Source of the DNA: Oribacterium asaccharolyticum ACB7
GTDB lineage: Bacteria; Bacillota; Clostridia; Lachnospirales; Lachnospiraceae
Assembly: GCF_000238075.1 (NCBI RefSeq)
Contig: NZ_JH414505.1
Coordinates: 62,001 to 126,000 of the forward strand
Direction of reading: 5' to 3'
DNA: 64,000 bases
Part shown: one piece after another, positions 9,000-18,745 of the stretch
Layout: the number at the start of each line of letters is the position of its first letter
Numbering within the stretch: position 1 is the stretch's first letter
Position numbers and translations under genes: made by a program
The notes under the pieces: model-generated
The model's input: only the letters and a program-made list of their open reading frames with translations
Databases searched by the model: none
What the model was told of the DNA's origin: nothing

Positions 9000-9029
9000 C
9001 TTTCTCCTGTTTTCTTTATCCGGCCTGCT

Positions 9030-9968
9030 TTATTCTCCTCTTTCAAATATCCGCAGCTTCGCACTCTTGGATCTCGGGTTTTCTTCTCTTTCCAAATCAC
9101 TCGGAAGAATTGCTTTTTTGCTGATGACCTTTCCTAGACTTTTCCTTCCACAGATACATATAGGAAAATCCTTTGGACAGATACAGGGATCTTCAGCAGT
9201 TCGAAATGCCCTCTTTACGATCCGGTCCTCCAGGGAATGGAAGGTAATGATGCACAGCCTTCCCCCGGGCTTCAACGCTTTGATCATGCCGTCTAACGAT
9301 TCTTCCAAAACCTCCAGTTCCCGATTTAAGGCAATCCGAATGGCCTGGAAGGTCTTCTTTGCCGGATGCCCGCCCTGCACTCTCATTTTCATGGGAATGG
9401 CATGGCTAATCACTTCCGAAAGTTCAAAAGTAGTTTCTATCGGCTTTTTGGCTCTCTCCAGAACGATGTGCTTTGCAATATTTTTGGCAAATTTATCCTC
9501 GCCGTAATCCCGAATGATGTGATAGAGCTCCGCTTCGCTGTAACTGTTTATTAAGTCTTTTGCGGTAAAGTCTTGACGTTTGTCCATCCGCATATCAAGC
9601 GGAGCATCAAAACGATACGAAAAACCCCTGTCCGCCTCATCGAACTGATAACTGGAGACGCCTAAGTCTAAAAGAATCCCATCTACCGCAGGTATAGAAA
9701 GGGTAGAAAGGATCTCTTGAAAATGTTCATAGTTGTCACGCACGATTGTGACCCGCTGTTTAAACTGTGCCAGTCTCTTTGTTGCCGCTTCTATTGCATC
9801 TTCATCTTGATCTATCCCTATTAACCGTCCTTTGTCGCTCAGTCTCTGTGCAATATGAAAAGAATGTCCGCCTCCTCCCAGCGTACCGTCCACATAGATT
9901 CCGTCCGCCTTGATAGACAGACCTTCCATGCATTCGTTAAGCAAAATGCTTTTGTGCTGAAATTCCAT
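9030..9968 (-). CDS. rsmH: 16S rRNA m4C1402 methyltransferase RsmH
   Basis: SAM-dependent enzyme that N4-methylates C1402 of 16S rRNA. At 312 residues it is standard length. The N-terminus [17 protein letters not shown] and the SAM loop [10 protein letters not shown] are typical, as are [20 protein letters not shown] and the C-terminal [12 protein letters not shown]. Its ATG overlaps the mraZ stop codon (TAATG), showing translational coupling. Confidence 0.95.
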   Translation of the reverse strand: MEFQHKSILLNECMEGLSIKADGIYVDGTLGGGGHSFHIAQRLSDKGRLIGIDQDEDAIEAATKRLAQFKQRVTIVRDNYEHFQEILSTLSIPAVDGILLDLGVSSYQFDEADRGFSYRFDAPLDMRMDKRQDFTAKDLINSYSEAELYHIIRDYGEDKFAKNIAKHIVLERAKKPIETTFELSEVISHAIPMKMRVQGGHPAKKTFQAIRIALNRELEVLEESLDGMIKALKPGGRLCIITFHSLEDRIVKRAFRTAEDPCICPKDFPICICGRKSLGKVISKKAILPSDLEREENPRSKSAKLRIFERGE

Positions 9969-10393
9969 TAGATTCCCAAACCTTCCATATCTGTTGCGAG
10001 CTGTTCGTAATCAGAGAAGTCATTGTTTTCACTCCACAAACTCTCTGCCCAAATTTCCGCATGGTCTCCCACACCGAGTAAAACTACATCCTTTTCTAAA
10101 GCAGCCTTTTCCCGAAGTGTCTGGGGTATCAAAATTCTTCCCTGCTTATCGCACTCACAAGAAATCGCGCTTCCTAAAAGGAATCGTTTTAAAGTTCTGG
10201 CCTGCTTATTGGTCATAGGCAGCGCCTGCAGCTTTTCCTCCAACTCCTTCCATTCCGGAATGGCGTAAAGAGAAAGACAGCCGTCGAGGGAACGGGTAAG
10301 CGTAAATTCGTTATATCCGTCCTCACGGAACTTAGCAGGAATCATCATCCTGCCCTTGGTATCTAAATTGTGATGATACTCTCCCGTGAACAT
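9968..10393 (-). CDS. mraZ: transcriptional regulator MraZ
   Basis: DNA-binding regulator of the dcw cluster, 141 residues. Two AbrB-like half domains are visible: [15 protein letters not shown] near 10-24 and [15 protein letters not shown] near 80-95. It is the first gene of the cluster and follows a set of GTGG(G/T)A direct repeats, consistent with autoregulation. Confidence 0.95.
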   Translation of the reverse strand: MFTGEYHHNLDTKGRMMIPAKFREDGYNEFTLTRSLDGCLSLYAIPEWKELEEKLQALPMTNKQARTLKRFLLGSAISCECDKQGRILIPQTLREKAALEKDVVLLGVGDHAEIWAESLWSENNDFSDYEQLATDMEGLGI

Positions 10394-10395
10394 AA

Positions 10396-10427
10396 TTTAC
10401 CACTTTCTCCCACTTTTTCCCACTTCT
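10396..10427 (-). promoter_or_regulatory. MraZ operator: three direct repeats
   Basis: Upstream of mraZ the minus strand carries GTGGGA, GTGGGA and GTGGTA at 10-base spacing, separated by A-rich tetramers. MraZ proteins are known to bind tandem GTGGG-like boxes in front of their own gene. The boxes lie between the candidate -10 element and the start codon. Confidence 0.8.
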
Positions 10428-10429
10428 CC

Positions 10430-10461
10430 ATTATAATGCATGATTTTTAGGGAAGAGTCAA
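10430..10461 (-). promoter_or_regulatory. candidate dcw promoter
   Basis: TATAAT (minus strand, 10435-10430) lies just upstream of the MraZ boxes. The best -35 candidate, TTGACT at 10461-10456, is 20 bases away, longer than ideal, so the -35 assignment is uncertain. Confidence 0.45.
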
Positions 10462-10563
10462 GACAATATACTAGAATTCCCCTTCAAAAACCGGCTATTT
10501 TTCACGCCTTTTCTTATAGCAAAATCTATAAATAGTACAATTTAAGAAAAACGTGGTACATAA

Positions 10564-10594
10564 AAAAACGAGCTGTATTTCTACAACTCGTTTT
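10564..10594. terminator. bidirectional terminator downstream of ychF
   Basis: AACGAGCTGTA / TACAACTCGTT stem with TTTC loop, flanked by A and T runs on both sides, so it can act on either strand. It lies about 100 bases after the ychF stop. Its ends (AACGAG...CTCGTT) match the ends of the 36-nt palindrome family. Confidence 0.8.
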
Positions 10595-10689
10595 CACCGA
10601 CTAAATTCCCTTTATTCGACTTTTCGTATGAAGATCTTATTCCCCATTTACTTTTGTTTATAGCTTCATTTTATCAAAAGAGATTCATC

Positions 10690-11784
10690 TTAAACATTAA
10701 AGCGGAACAGTACGACATCGCCGTCCTGCATCACATATTCTTTTCCTTCCATGCGCACAAGTCCTTTTTCTCTTGCGGCGGAAAGAGAACCGTTATCCAG
10801 AAGGTCTTTGTAGTTTACCACTTCCGCCTTGATAAAGCCTCTTTCGAAGTCGGTGTGGATCTTTCCGGCCGCCTGAGGCGCCTTGGTGCCCTTCTTAATG
10901 GTCCAAGCTCTGGTTTCCTTCTCTCCGGCGGTAAGGTATGACATTAAACCAAGGAGAGAATAAGAAGCACGAACAATCTTGTCCAGACCCGACTCGGAAA
11001 GCCCAAGAGACTCCAGATACTCTCCCTTTTCCTCATCGGAAAGCTCGGAAATCTCCTGCTCAATCTGCGCGGAAATAACAAAACTCTCGGAATGATTCTT
11101 CTTTGCGTATTCTCTTACCTTCTGCACATAAGGGTTCGATGCGCCGTCATCGGCAAGACTCTCCTCCCCTACATTGCAGGCATAGATTACCGGCTTTCGG
11201 GTAAGCAGTCCCAAACTGTCCAAAAATGCGGCATCTTCCTCTTCGGCTTCAAAGTTGATTGCGAGCTTCCCCTCTTCCAGATGAGTATGAAGCTTTTCCA
11301 GAAGCGTGTATTCTTTCTTCGCATCCTTATCGTTGTTCGCAAGCTTCTTCGTCTTTGCCATCCTCCGGTCCAGAACTTCCAGGTCGGAGAAAATGAGCTC
11401 CAGCTCTATCGTCTCAATATCCCGAATCGGGTCTACGGAGCCGTCCACATGAATGACATTATCATCATCAAAGCAACGCACCACATGCACGATGGCATCC
11501 GTCTCCCGAATATTTCCGAGGAACTGATTTCCGAGGCCTTCTCCCTTGGAAGCGCCCTTCACAAGTCCCGCAATATCCACAAACTCGATTACCGCCGGGG
11601 TAATCTTCTCGGAATGATAAAGGTCGGAAAGAAGCTGCAGACGCTCATCCGGAACCGCCACCACGCCCACATTCGGGTCAATGGTGCAGAAGGGGTAGTT
11701 TGCCGACTCCGCACCGGCCTTGGTAATGGCATTAAAGAGGGTGGACTTTCCCACATTTGGCAAACCTACGATTCCTAATTTCAT
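10690..11784 (-). CDS. ychF: ribosome-associated ATPase/GTPase YchF (Obg family)
   Basis: Universally conserved P-loop protein that binds ribosomes and hydrolyses ATP. The 364 residues show G1 GLPNVGKSTLFNAIT at the N-terminus, the DIAGLVKGASKGEGLGNQF switch region, a helical insert, and a C-terminal TGS domain (from about LMSYLTAGEKETRAWTIKKG onward). It is monocistronic, between the dcw promoter region and the accessory region. Confidence 0.96.
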   Translation of the reverse strand: MKLGIVGLPNVGKSTLFNAITKAGAESANYPFCTIDPNVGVVAVPDERLQLLSDLYHSEKITPAVIEFVDIAGLVKGASKGEGLGNQFLGNIRETDAIVHVVRCFDDDNVIHVDGSVDPIRDIETIELELIFSDLEVLDRRMAKTKKLANNDKDAKKEYTLLEKLHTHLEEGKLAINFEAEEEDAAFLDSLGLLTRKPVIYACNVGEESLADDGASNPYVQKVREYAKKNHSESFVISAQIEQEISELSDEEKGEYLESLGLSESGLDKIVRASYSLLGLMSYLTAGEKETRAWTIKKGTKAPQAAGKIHTDFERGFIKAEVVNYKDLLDNGSLSAAREKGLVRMEGKEYVMQDGDVVLFRFNV

Positions 11785-12013
11785 ATTTACACTCCTTATT
11801 CTTCCTTCTATAGGGAACTATCTCTTTTCATTTTCGTAAAATAGATTCGTGATATTATACCATTCCAAGGGGCTTCTCTCAATAGACTTCCTATTCTTAC
11901 TTATAGCATAAAATGAAGCTCCTGCTAAACCTTGATCATTGATTTACCGTTTCTCAAACTACTATATATTCCATTAGACGAACTGAAACATTTTCATCTA
12001 ATCATTGTACTTG

Positions 12014-12550
12014 CTAAATCGACTCATTGATTTTCATTCTGTGAAATTGTTCTATCTCTTGCATAAAACAATCCGATTTTTCTCTATCTAGGATGACACT
12101 GACCTTCTTCAGCTTATGTAGTTTCTTCTCATGCAAACCACAAAAAATAGGATTCCTAATTTTTATGGTCATCTTCAGACAATGAAACGGACGATTCTTC
12201 ATTTTTATTTGTTCTATATCTTCAATTTTAAATTTAAAATGTAGTACACTCTGTCCTCTACTTCCATAAGTATAGTATTGAACAACTTCGTTTTTAAAAA
12301 TTTCTAATTTCACTCCATTTATGAAGAGATAATATCCTATAAACCATACAAGGAGCGGAGCGACAATCAGCACAATTGCCATAATCATTTTATCTGAAAA
12401 TTCTGTATGATAACGCGTAAGATACTTCAGTATCCAAATAACAATAAAAGATAATACTACCATGGATAAGCAGCCTATCTTATTAAAGTTAGACTTGTGA
12501 GGATATGTCAAGACAAGTTTTGGTTCCTCTTGTAAAAAATCTAATTTCAT
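12014..12550 (-). CDS. two-helix membrane protein, unknown function
   Basis: A 178-residue product if started at the ATG at 12550, which follows AGGGG; a longer frame to 12595 lacks this support. It has two membrane segments (about residues 28-45 and 60-82) close to the N-terminus, then a cytoplasmic-looking beta-rich region (VKLEIFKNEVVQYYTYG onward). The layout resembles small membrane-anchored PH-like proteins, but I do not recognise a family. It begins the AT-rich accessory region. Confidence 0.65.
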   Translation of the reverse strand: MKLDFLQEEPKLVLTYPHKSNFNKIGCLSMVVLSFIVIWILKYLTRYHTEFSDKMIMAIVLIVAPLLVWFIGYYLFINGVKLEIFKNEVVQYYTYGSRGQSVLHFKFKIEDIEQIKMKNRPFHCLKMTIKIRNPIFCGLHEKKLHKLKKVSVILDREKSDCFMQEIEQFHRMKINESI

Positions 12551-12667
12551 ATTTTCCCCTGTCTTTCGTATCCCTTCCTTTTTGAAAATGAGCATTTTCC
12601 TCTTTTGCTACAATATCATATTTATGTAGCGAGAAGGTAAATGTCTCTTCTTATCTTCTGTATTCTC

Positions 12668-13519
12668 TTATCCTTCAATATCAGCCGACAATAGCCCTTT
12701 CTTAGGACTGCCGCTAACTACGATACTATGTCCGAAGAAAAGCTCATCATCATCAAAATAAGCAGAAAATGTAGCTCCCGATGTCACCCATATCAAACTT
12801 AGGCTAATTCTTTTTGCAAAGCTTTCTTCCGTAATTAAAGCAGCCTCTTCTTCAGATTCTGCCCATTCACAGGCAAGTTTAGTAAGCTCTTTGGCAGCAA
12901 AATTACGCAGGTCCGCATCCCATTTTTCCTGTTCCAAAACCATTGTTTTCAAAGCCTTTTTCGCCTTTGTTATACCACTCTTATTATCCTTGTCTACATA
13001 TAAGGAAATATGAATCTTGCCACGAAGCCAAGCTATGTTTCCTTCAAAGCTTTTAAGCAGCTTATCATAAGTTAGCTCACCCAACACATCATCCTGCAAA
13101 ACCACGGGTTTTCTATACTCTATAAGCATTTCTTCAAGCTCCGGACAAACTGCATTCTTCTCAAGAACTTTTACCACTAAAAAATAGTTCTTTGCAGGCA
13201 AAGCTCCCTCAGGAACTTCCTCCGGCAGCTTTTCACGCACCCTTAGTTTGTAAATGCTTTCCTCTTCAAACTGAAATGGAGGCTCCTCTTTGTCTATAAC
13301 CGGAAATTCGATACGCCCTTCTTCTTTGTGCAGCTCTCCTGTTTCACAGTCCACATAAGCTAAGAAATACTCATCCCATTCCCAAAACCCATTTCTTAGA
13401 CTTCCTCCGCCTCCTTCGTGCCTTAGGACAATGATTTCCTTTTCTTTTTTCTCAAAAGAATCTTCCCATTCTGAAAGCGTAATTTTATTTCTACGCCTCA
13501 TATACTCCAGTAGGTTCAT
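12668..13519 (-). CDS. DUF2262-like protein, possible immunity protein
   Basis: A 283-residue soluble protein. The C-terminal half (from about LGELTYDKLLKSFEGNIAWL to the end at LLSADIEG) matches what I recall of DUF2262, a domain of unknown function. Its last 80 or so residues recur almost unchanged in the chimeric gene at 18746-19090, showing a recent duplication or recombination. Neighbours are ankyrin and SUKH-like proteins, which in polymorphic-toxin loci act as immunity proteins, so an immunity role is an inference from context. GGAGG precedes the start. Confidence 0.7.
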   Translation of the reverse strand: MNLLEYMRRRNKITLSEWEDSFEKKEKEIIVLRHEGGGGSLRNGFWEWDEYFLAYVDCETGELHKEEGRIEFPVIDKEEPPFQFEEESIYKLRVREKLPEEVPEGALPAKNYFLVVKVLEKNAVCPELEEMLIEYRKPVVLQDDVLGELTYDKLLKSFEGNIAWLRGKIHISLYVDKDNKSGITKAKKALKTMVLEQEKWDADLRNFAAKELTKLACEWAESEEEAALITEESFAKRISLSLIWVTSGATFSAYFDDDELFFGHSIVVSGSPKKGLLSADIEG

Positions 13520-13541
13520 TGTTTTCCTCCGATAAAGCTAT

Positions 13542-13800
13542 TTATCCGTCAATGGAAAAATGTTCCAGCTTCTCAAATGTATTATTTGAAAATTCAAACG
13601 CAAAGATATGGCAATCATCAAAACTCTGGTCACAGTAGGTCACTGTTCCCTGATTATAGTCGATGATAGCTTGACCAAGATTATTTTTTACATCTTCTTT
13701 GCTATACCCACCCGTATTTCGTCCCAATCCTTGTTTTCAGCCTTATAGCTTTCTCTTATTTTTGATACATTTGACCGTTCTTAAAATCTCCTACGATTTG
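13542..13800 (-). pseudogene. frameshifted 3' remnant of an immunity-like gene
   Basis: The last 60 codons are open (NLGQAIIDYNQGTVTYCDQS and onward) but lack a good start. Upstream, protein-like sequence continues in another frame (SYKAENKDWDEIRVGIAKK), and before that in a third. The pieces read as one soluble protein broken by at least one frame change near 13.69 kb. I do not recognise the family. Confidence 0.5.
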
Positions 13801-15219
13801 CTACTTGTAAATGTCCTTCAGTGTTATTAGCTCGAGCCTATCATCACTTAAAGTGTCAAACCGGTCTGTAAATCCCGACAAAGAAAACAAAATTAATTTT
13901 ACTACTTTATATTTTGAAGATATCAATTTTTCTCTCCGTAATAACGTGTCATATATTCCTTTATCCACCTTCTCATTCTTAAATTTACACTCTCCTATTA
14001 CTGCTTTCTTTTCAATTTCTGACAATGCAACTACATCAATATCAGCCGATTGTACCACTTTTTCTCCATCATCATTTGAAATGGTTTCAGTCCCCCACCA
14101 ACTGCCAACTGTGGTAATAAAGCAATCAAAATCTCCCTTAATTCCCTGTTTCAATGTATAGTATTTACACATATCTTCAAACACCTGTCCCATAAAAGAA
14201 TGAATAAGAGATTTTACCACTTTGCTATAGTACAATTCTCCCTGCCCCATTTCTATTACACTAACAGCCCTGGGGATAAATTTATACCAAAACTTAAACA
14301 TATAATCTTTCAAAACATATTGTGTTTTTTTCTTATTTTTTTCCTCAGTAATACATTTTTTCTTTTCCACCAAACCAACAGTAATTAGTTTTTCTATGGA
14401 ATAAAGAATAGTAGGCTCTTTCTCACCTATTTTATTTGCTATTACATTAATAGTATTGCTTCCTGATGCAATCTGCTCGATTATATTATTAACAAGTGTT
14501 ATGTCCGAAAATTCCTGTGTCAACAGATTTCTGGCTTCGTCATACATATATCCATTTGTTCTAAAGAATAAGTTAATTATATTGTCATCAATATTTTTTG
14601 TCGGATCAATCATTGATAAATATTTTGCTACTCCGCCTGTAATTCCATAGCATATTGCCTTATCCTCATAAGAATATTCCGGTACAAATTTAGCTGAGTC
14701 CAAGTAATCAAAAGCTTCCAGCTTAATCTGAGAATCTCTTCTGCCAAATAACGGGCTTTTTTCACTAAGAACTTTATTCTCCATAAAACTTAATGCTGAA
14801 CCACAGAGTATTATTTTCAGATTTTTACCTTTCCAAATAGTATCAATATACTTCTGTAAAACAGAAAGCAGAGCTTCATCTTTTTCCGCCCAGTATGGCA
14901 ATTCATCTATTACCAATAATAGTTTATCCTCTGCCATATTTTTAGCAATAAAGTCAAATACGGCCTCATTTGTTCGAAAGCTGATATCCCCAATACCTTC
15001 AAAAAAAATATTGGCTACCTGCTTTGAAAATAACTCCAGATTTCTCTCTTTACCCACTTTGGTTGCAGTATAAAAAATTACTTTTTTGTCTTTTACAAAC
15101 TCTGCGATTAAAGTAGATTTACCTATACGCCTGCGACCATATATTACAGTAAGACCTATTCCCGGTTTCCGGTAAAATTCATCCAAATAAGATAATTCCT
15201 TCTCTCTCCCTATAAACAT
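13801..15219 (-). CDS. Arch_ATPase/DUF234-type AAA protein
   Basis: A 472-residue ATPase of the group found in archaea and many anaerobes. MFIGREKELSYLDEFY opens the protein, the Walker A loop GRRRIGKST is near 29-37, Walker B LLLVIDELPYW near 100, and a sensor-like LKIILCGSALSFM follows. A winged-helix segment lies in the middle. The C-terminal DUF234-like region (ADIDVVALSEIEKKAVIGECKF) has the D...E-x-K spacing of a PD-(D/E)XK nuclease fold. Function in the family is unsettled. It looks intact and stands alone amid immunity-like genes. Confidence 0.85.
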   Translation of the reverse strand: MFIGREKELSYLDEFYRKPGIGLTVIYGRRRIGKSTLIAEFVKDKKVIFYTATKVGKERNLELFSKQVANIFFEGIGDISFRTNEAVFDFIAKNMAEDKLLLVIDELPYWAEKDEALLSVLQKYIDTIWKGKNLKIILCGSALSFMENKVLSEKSPLFGRRDSQIKLEAFDYLDSAKFVPEYSYEDKAICYGITGGVAKYLSMIDPTKNIDDNIINLFFRTNGYMYDEARNLLTQEFSDITLVNNIIEQIASGSNTINVIANKIGEKEPTILYSIEKLITVGLVEKKKCITEEKNKKKTQYVLKDYMFKFWYKFIPRAVSVIEMGQGELYYSKVVKSLIHSFMGQVFEDMCKYYTLKQGIKGDFDCFITTVGSWWGTETISNDDGEKVVQSADIDVVALSEIEKKAVIGECKFKNEKVDKGIYDTLLRREKLISSKYKVVKLILFSLSGFTDRFDTLSDDRLELITLKDIYK

Positions 15220-15306
15220 ATTAGTATCCTCGTTTTAATTCAAATCAGTTTTATTAAAATTAATTTGAACTAAATATAACATGTTTTATTTTAATCTTCA
15301 ACTCTA

Positions 15307-15730
15307 TTACTCAATTTCCTCCATTATCCCTTCAATCAGCTTAGTAAGGCTTTCTGCTGCATATATAACTTCATCAGGATCGTGGATGTAGCAGATAATC
15401 TGTCCTTCTTTTCCCTCCTTAGCAGGATCAAAGTCAAGCATCAGAAAGCAGCTGTCACAATACTCTGCAAAAGGAATCCATTTTTTATTGAAAAGGTAAG
15501 GCTTTATTCTCTCATCTTTCATTTCTTCAATATCTTCATCTGTAAAATACTCAGGAAATTCAGTCAAAAGAGCATTCCTGTTTTGAAAATATCCCTTTGA
15601 CTTCTCCATCGCCTGCAGGCTCATAAGGTTAAAGGACATATCCCTCTTCTACAGGATCCTCCAAGTCCAAATCCTCAAAATTCTCGCAAACATAGTCCAC
15701 TATCTTTTTTAATTTATCATCTATCTTCAT
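15307..15730 (-). pseudogene. SUKH (SMI1/KNR4-like) immunity gene, internally deleted
   Basis: A 5' piece starting ATG at 15730 reads MKIDDKLKKIVDYVCENFED and ends after 33 codons. A 3' piece (15639-15307) in another frame holds the SUKH core NKKWIPFAEYCDSCFLMLDF and GQIICYIHDPDEVIYAAES. The conserved middle of the N-terminal half is missing between the two pieces, so this looks like one gene that suffered a deletion with frame change. SUKH proteins are common immunity proteins of contact-dependent and secreted toxins. Confidence 0.6.
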
Positions 15731-15750
15731 GGTTTAACCCCTTATTGTAT

Positions 15751-16827
15751 TTAATCATATTCTCCCTCAATTATATTTTGCATAAATGATGGCATATCAT
15801 TAATAAATTCTTCAAAACCGCACATATCCTTCATTTCCTCATGCTCCATGTCATAAAAGGCCACCTTCTTCGTTTTAGGATTCCATACAATGTAGATGTG
15901 GTCATAATCTCCTGTATCCTTTGACAGACGAAGGAACTTCTGCCTTCCTTTTTTCATAGTTACGGTATCAACCAAAGAGAAAAACTCAATCCACTTAAAA
16001 TCGCAGTCTTTAAGTTCAAAATGCAGTTCTTCACCTTGAAGAAAATCCATAACTGCCTTAGGTAGCTTAAATGGCTTTAATTCATCTAACTTATTATGCA
16101 GACTGTGATAGCTATCAGGCTCTAACCCCTTAAAATATTCAGCCATTTCCTCATCGCCATTTTCTACTGCTATGCTGTAAGGACGCATTCCATCTTTTTC
16201 GGTTATTGTCACATCTGCTCCGTTTTCAACAAGATATTTACACATTTTAAGATCCACATATCTGGCAGCTACACAAAGCGGAGTAGGCTTAAATGGATAT
16301 ACTGAATCTGCCGCATTGTAGTTAATATCAACTCCATTCTTTATAAAGAAATCAAGCACCTTATAATTGCTGTCTGAAACTGCACTACGAAATGCCTGCC
16401 CACCATATTTTTCAACACTATGTCCTAACTCGTGGATTAGAGCAAGATTATCGTATTTTCCACCATCTAATGCCTGACTAAAGGCCTCTGACTTTACATT
16501 ATTGACACCGTCTACCTTTGCTCCAGAATCTACTAGATATCTGATGATAGTTTCATCGCAGTACCTGACCGCAAGCAAAAATGAAGGGTTATTCTTAACA
16601 TTTAGATTAACTCCCTTTTCCACCAGCCATTTTACAGAGTTAAAACTTTCCATAATCAGGGCAAGGTCTAAGGGCGAAAGACTTGTGTATTTTCCGAGTT
16701 TTATATCCTCTTCTATATCAAAACCCTTTGACAAATGCTCATCTAAAGCCTCGGTATTTCCCTGCAAAATGTCATTTACAATGGCGGGAACAGACTCAAA
16801 ATCTCCAATGTCTTTTATTTTAATCAT
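15751..16827 (-). CDS. ankyrin-repeat protein with SUKH-like C-terminus
   Basis: A 358-residue soluble protein. Ankyrin repeats fill about residues 20-235 (for example SPLDLALIMESFNSVKWLVE and TPLCVAARYVDLKMCKYLVE). The C-terminal third (FKLPKAVMDFLQGEELHFEL to the end) resembles a SUKH fold with a YIVWNPKTKKVAFYDME strand pair. Ankyrin and SUKH domains are both used by immunity proteins, so an immunity role is plausible. It lies 19 bases downstream of a second ankyrin gene and is probably co-transcribed with it. Confidence 0.75.
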   Translation of the reverse strand: MIKIKDIGDFESVPAIVNDILQGNTEALDEHLSKGFDIEEDIKLGKYTSLSPLDLALIMESFNSVKWLVEKGVNLNVKNNPSFLLAVRYCDETIIRYLVDSGAKVDGVNNVKSEAFSQALDGGKYDNLALIHELGHSVEKYGGQAFRSAVSDSNYKVLDFFIKNGVDINYNAADSVYPFKPTPLCVAARYVDLKMCKYLVENGADVTITEKDGMRPYSIAVENGDEEMAEYFKGLEPDSYHSLHNKLDELKPFKLPKAVMDFLQGEELHFELKDCDFKWIEFFSLVDTVTMKKGRQKFLRLSKDTGDYDHIYIVWNPKTKKVAFYDMEHEEMKDMCGFEEFINDMPSFMQNIIEGEYD

Positions 16828-16846
16828 CTACAATTTCCTGTTATTA

Positions 16847-17911
16847 TTATCTGTTATAATTTACTTCCCCTAGCGGAATCGGATTAGGATTTAAGACTAC
16901 CCAGCCAACTGCAAGCTCGCTTAGTCTTTCAAGAAAAGCTCCTTCAACCACACTTTTCCCATTTATTTCTGCAATCAGCTCCTTTGTTTCTTCAATCTCT
17001 TTATCTGAAAGTGCATTTCCTTCTGCAAAATGATTTGGAAGTGAGTTTAACATATTTCTATAATGTCTATCCCAATTCATTCCACCATTTCTATTAATTT
17101 CATCGTCCACCCTGCCTGTTATGCGGATAACCTCACCCTGCACCGTTTTTGCGGCTCCTGTAGATGGAATTAGTAAATCCCAAAGCTCATTATACTGCTC
17201 TTTCCAAGTGCTCCCCTTTACAAGAATAGGAGAAACGCCGTCATGTATTATTCTTTTTGCCACAGGCTTTGCACCAAAGATATTGTAGAGCTTTGACAGG
17301 GCTGTATCTACCTCTTCACAGGAAGCTTCACTAAAGTTATCCCTATGGAATTCAAAATCCTTACCGATTATTTCTACTTTTTCTGCCATCTCAGGCGTAA
17401 TTTCTACACCTGCCTTTATTAACATTTCTGCTATTTGGGCCATAGGCACTACCCTTATTCCTCCGCACGCTGTAAGAGCCGCTGATAGCGGAGTTTCGCC
17501 TCTTTCATTTTTAGCATTGACATCTGCACCATTTTCAATCAAAAAGCGTACTGTATTAGGGCGGAAATACTCTGCTGCCATATGAAGCGGCGTATCCCCA
17601 TATCTATTTGACTTTTGTATATCTCCTCCCAGCTCATAAAGCAGTTTTACTGTATCCATGCCAAAGGTTGCCTGATTATACAAAGGTGTGCAGCCATAAT
17701 AGTCAGGTATATTTACATCAAGTCCCTGCTTAACGAGCCAGATAACAAGCTCGTCAGGTACACCCTTGTAATGAAGTGCAGTGTGCAAACCGAATTTTCC
17801 ATCATAGGCAGTAAGCTCACATTTATCATAGACAGCTTTAAGTACTTCAATATCTCCCGCTTTAAGCAATTCATCAAAGTCTTTTGGCAGGGTAATTCTT
17901 TTCTTTGCCAT
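16847..17911 (-). CDS. ankyrin-repeat protein, possible immunity protein
   Basis: A 354-residue soluble protein with four or five ankyrin repeats in the N-terminal half (TALHYKGVPDELVIWLVKQG, then GDTPLHMAAEYFRPNTVRFL and GETPLSAAL). The C-terminal half is all-helical and unrecognised. A CAGGAG site precedes the start. It is followed by the second ankyrin gene and preceded by a methyltransferase. No toxin gene is visible nearby, so the immunity role is inferred from the surrounding gene set only. Confidence 0.75.
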   Translation of the reverse strand: MAKKRITLPKDFDELLKAGDIEVLKAVYDKCELTAYDGKFGLHTALHYKGVPDELVIWLVKQGLDVNIPDYYGCTPLYNQATFGMDTVKLLYELGGDIQKSNRYGDTPLHMAAEYFRPNTVRFLIENGADVNAKNERGETPLSAALTACGGIRVVPMAQIAEMLIKAGVEITPEMAEKVEIIGKDFEFHRDNFSEASCEEVDTALSKLYNIFGAKPVAKRIIHDGVSPILVKGSTWKEQYNELWDLLIPSTGAAKTVQGEVIRITGRVDDEINRNGGMNWDRHYRNMLNSLPNHFAEGNALSDKEIEETKELIAEINGKSVVEGAFLERLSELAVGWVVLNPNPIPLGEVNYNR

Positions 17912-17947
17912 TACTCTTCTCCTGAGTTTTATTTGAATTAGGGTTTA

Positions 17948-18709
17948 TTATTTCTTTTTAGCCACAAAATAATACCTATGAATTTTCCCCTTAATTACAC
18001 CTTCTTTATCAAGAATTTCCTGTGCTTTAAAAAGGTTATCCTGATATTTCTCCACTTCAAAACCCGGAAATTCCCAATCAATAATTCTGGCAAACCAAAC
18101 CAGTGCACCTACATCATAAAACTCTATCGGTCTGTAGACTTCATCTGCTTCCACAATGTCAAATCCGTTATCAGTAAATTTCTGTCTTGCAATACTTAAA
18201 TATGCTTCCGGAAAAGGAATTTCAACATCACCTATCAAAAGTTCTACAAGTTCTCTGTCATTTTCTGCACCGACTTGTTGCGTAAGAAATACTCCTCCGA
18301 TTTTAAGAGTTCTTTTAATTTCGTTTATGTTATATTGACCATGCCTGTTAGTAATAATGTCAAAGTAGTTATCTTCAAAAGGAAGAATATCTCCTCCGTC
18401 ACATGCTTTAAAATCTATTCCTAACGGAAGAAGTCTGTCCTCGCATATTTTGATGTTTGGTTCATACCCTTCAATCGCAGCAGTATGTTTAGCGTTTGCC
18501 ATAAAAGACAAAAGAAATTCGCCGCCTCCTGTTTCCATGTCCAATAAATAATCGGTATCATTCAAATATGATTTTATAATGTTTTCAAAATTCCATGAAA
18601 GATCATCCTCTTCTTTATATCTTCCTCTAATATGTGAGAAATCCCAACCTTTAATATGAGCTATTTCCTGCTCATGCAACCATTGATTTATAAGAGCTTG
18701 TTTTTCCAT
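17948..18709 (-). CDS. class I SAM-dependent methyltransferase
   Basis: A 253-residue Rossmann-fold methyltransferase. Motif I appears as LLDMETGGGEFLLSF near 57-71, the acidic strand-2 end as IEGYEPN, and motif IV as FDIITNRHGQYNINEIKRTL. The substrate cannot be read from sequence. The family includes UbiE/RlmA-like enzymes and many resistance enzymes. It sits among immunity-like genes in an AT-rich region and is probably mobile cargo. Confidence 0.8.
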   Translation of the reverse strand: MEKQALINQWLHEQEIAHIKGWDFSHIRGRYKEEDDLSWNFENIIKSYLNDTDYLLDMETGGGEFLLSFMANAKHTAAIEGYEPNIKICEDRLLPLGIDFKACDGGDILPFEDNYFDIITNRHGQYNINEIKRTLKIGGVFLTQQVGAENDRELVELLIGDVEIPFPEAYLSIARQKFTDNGFDIVEADEVYRPIEFYDVGALVWFARIIDWEFPGFEVEKYQDNLFKAQEILDKEGVIKGKIHRYYFVAKKK

Positions 18710-18745
18710 TTTTTCCTTTCATTACCACAAATATCAGTATTTATT

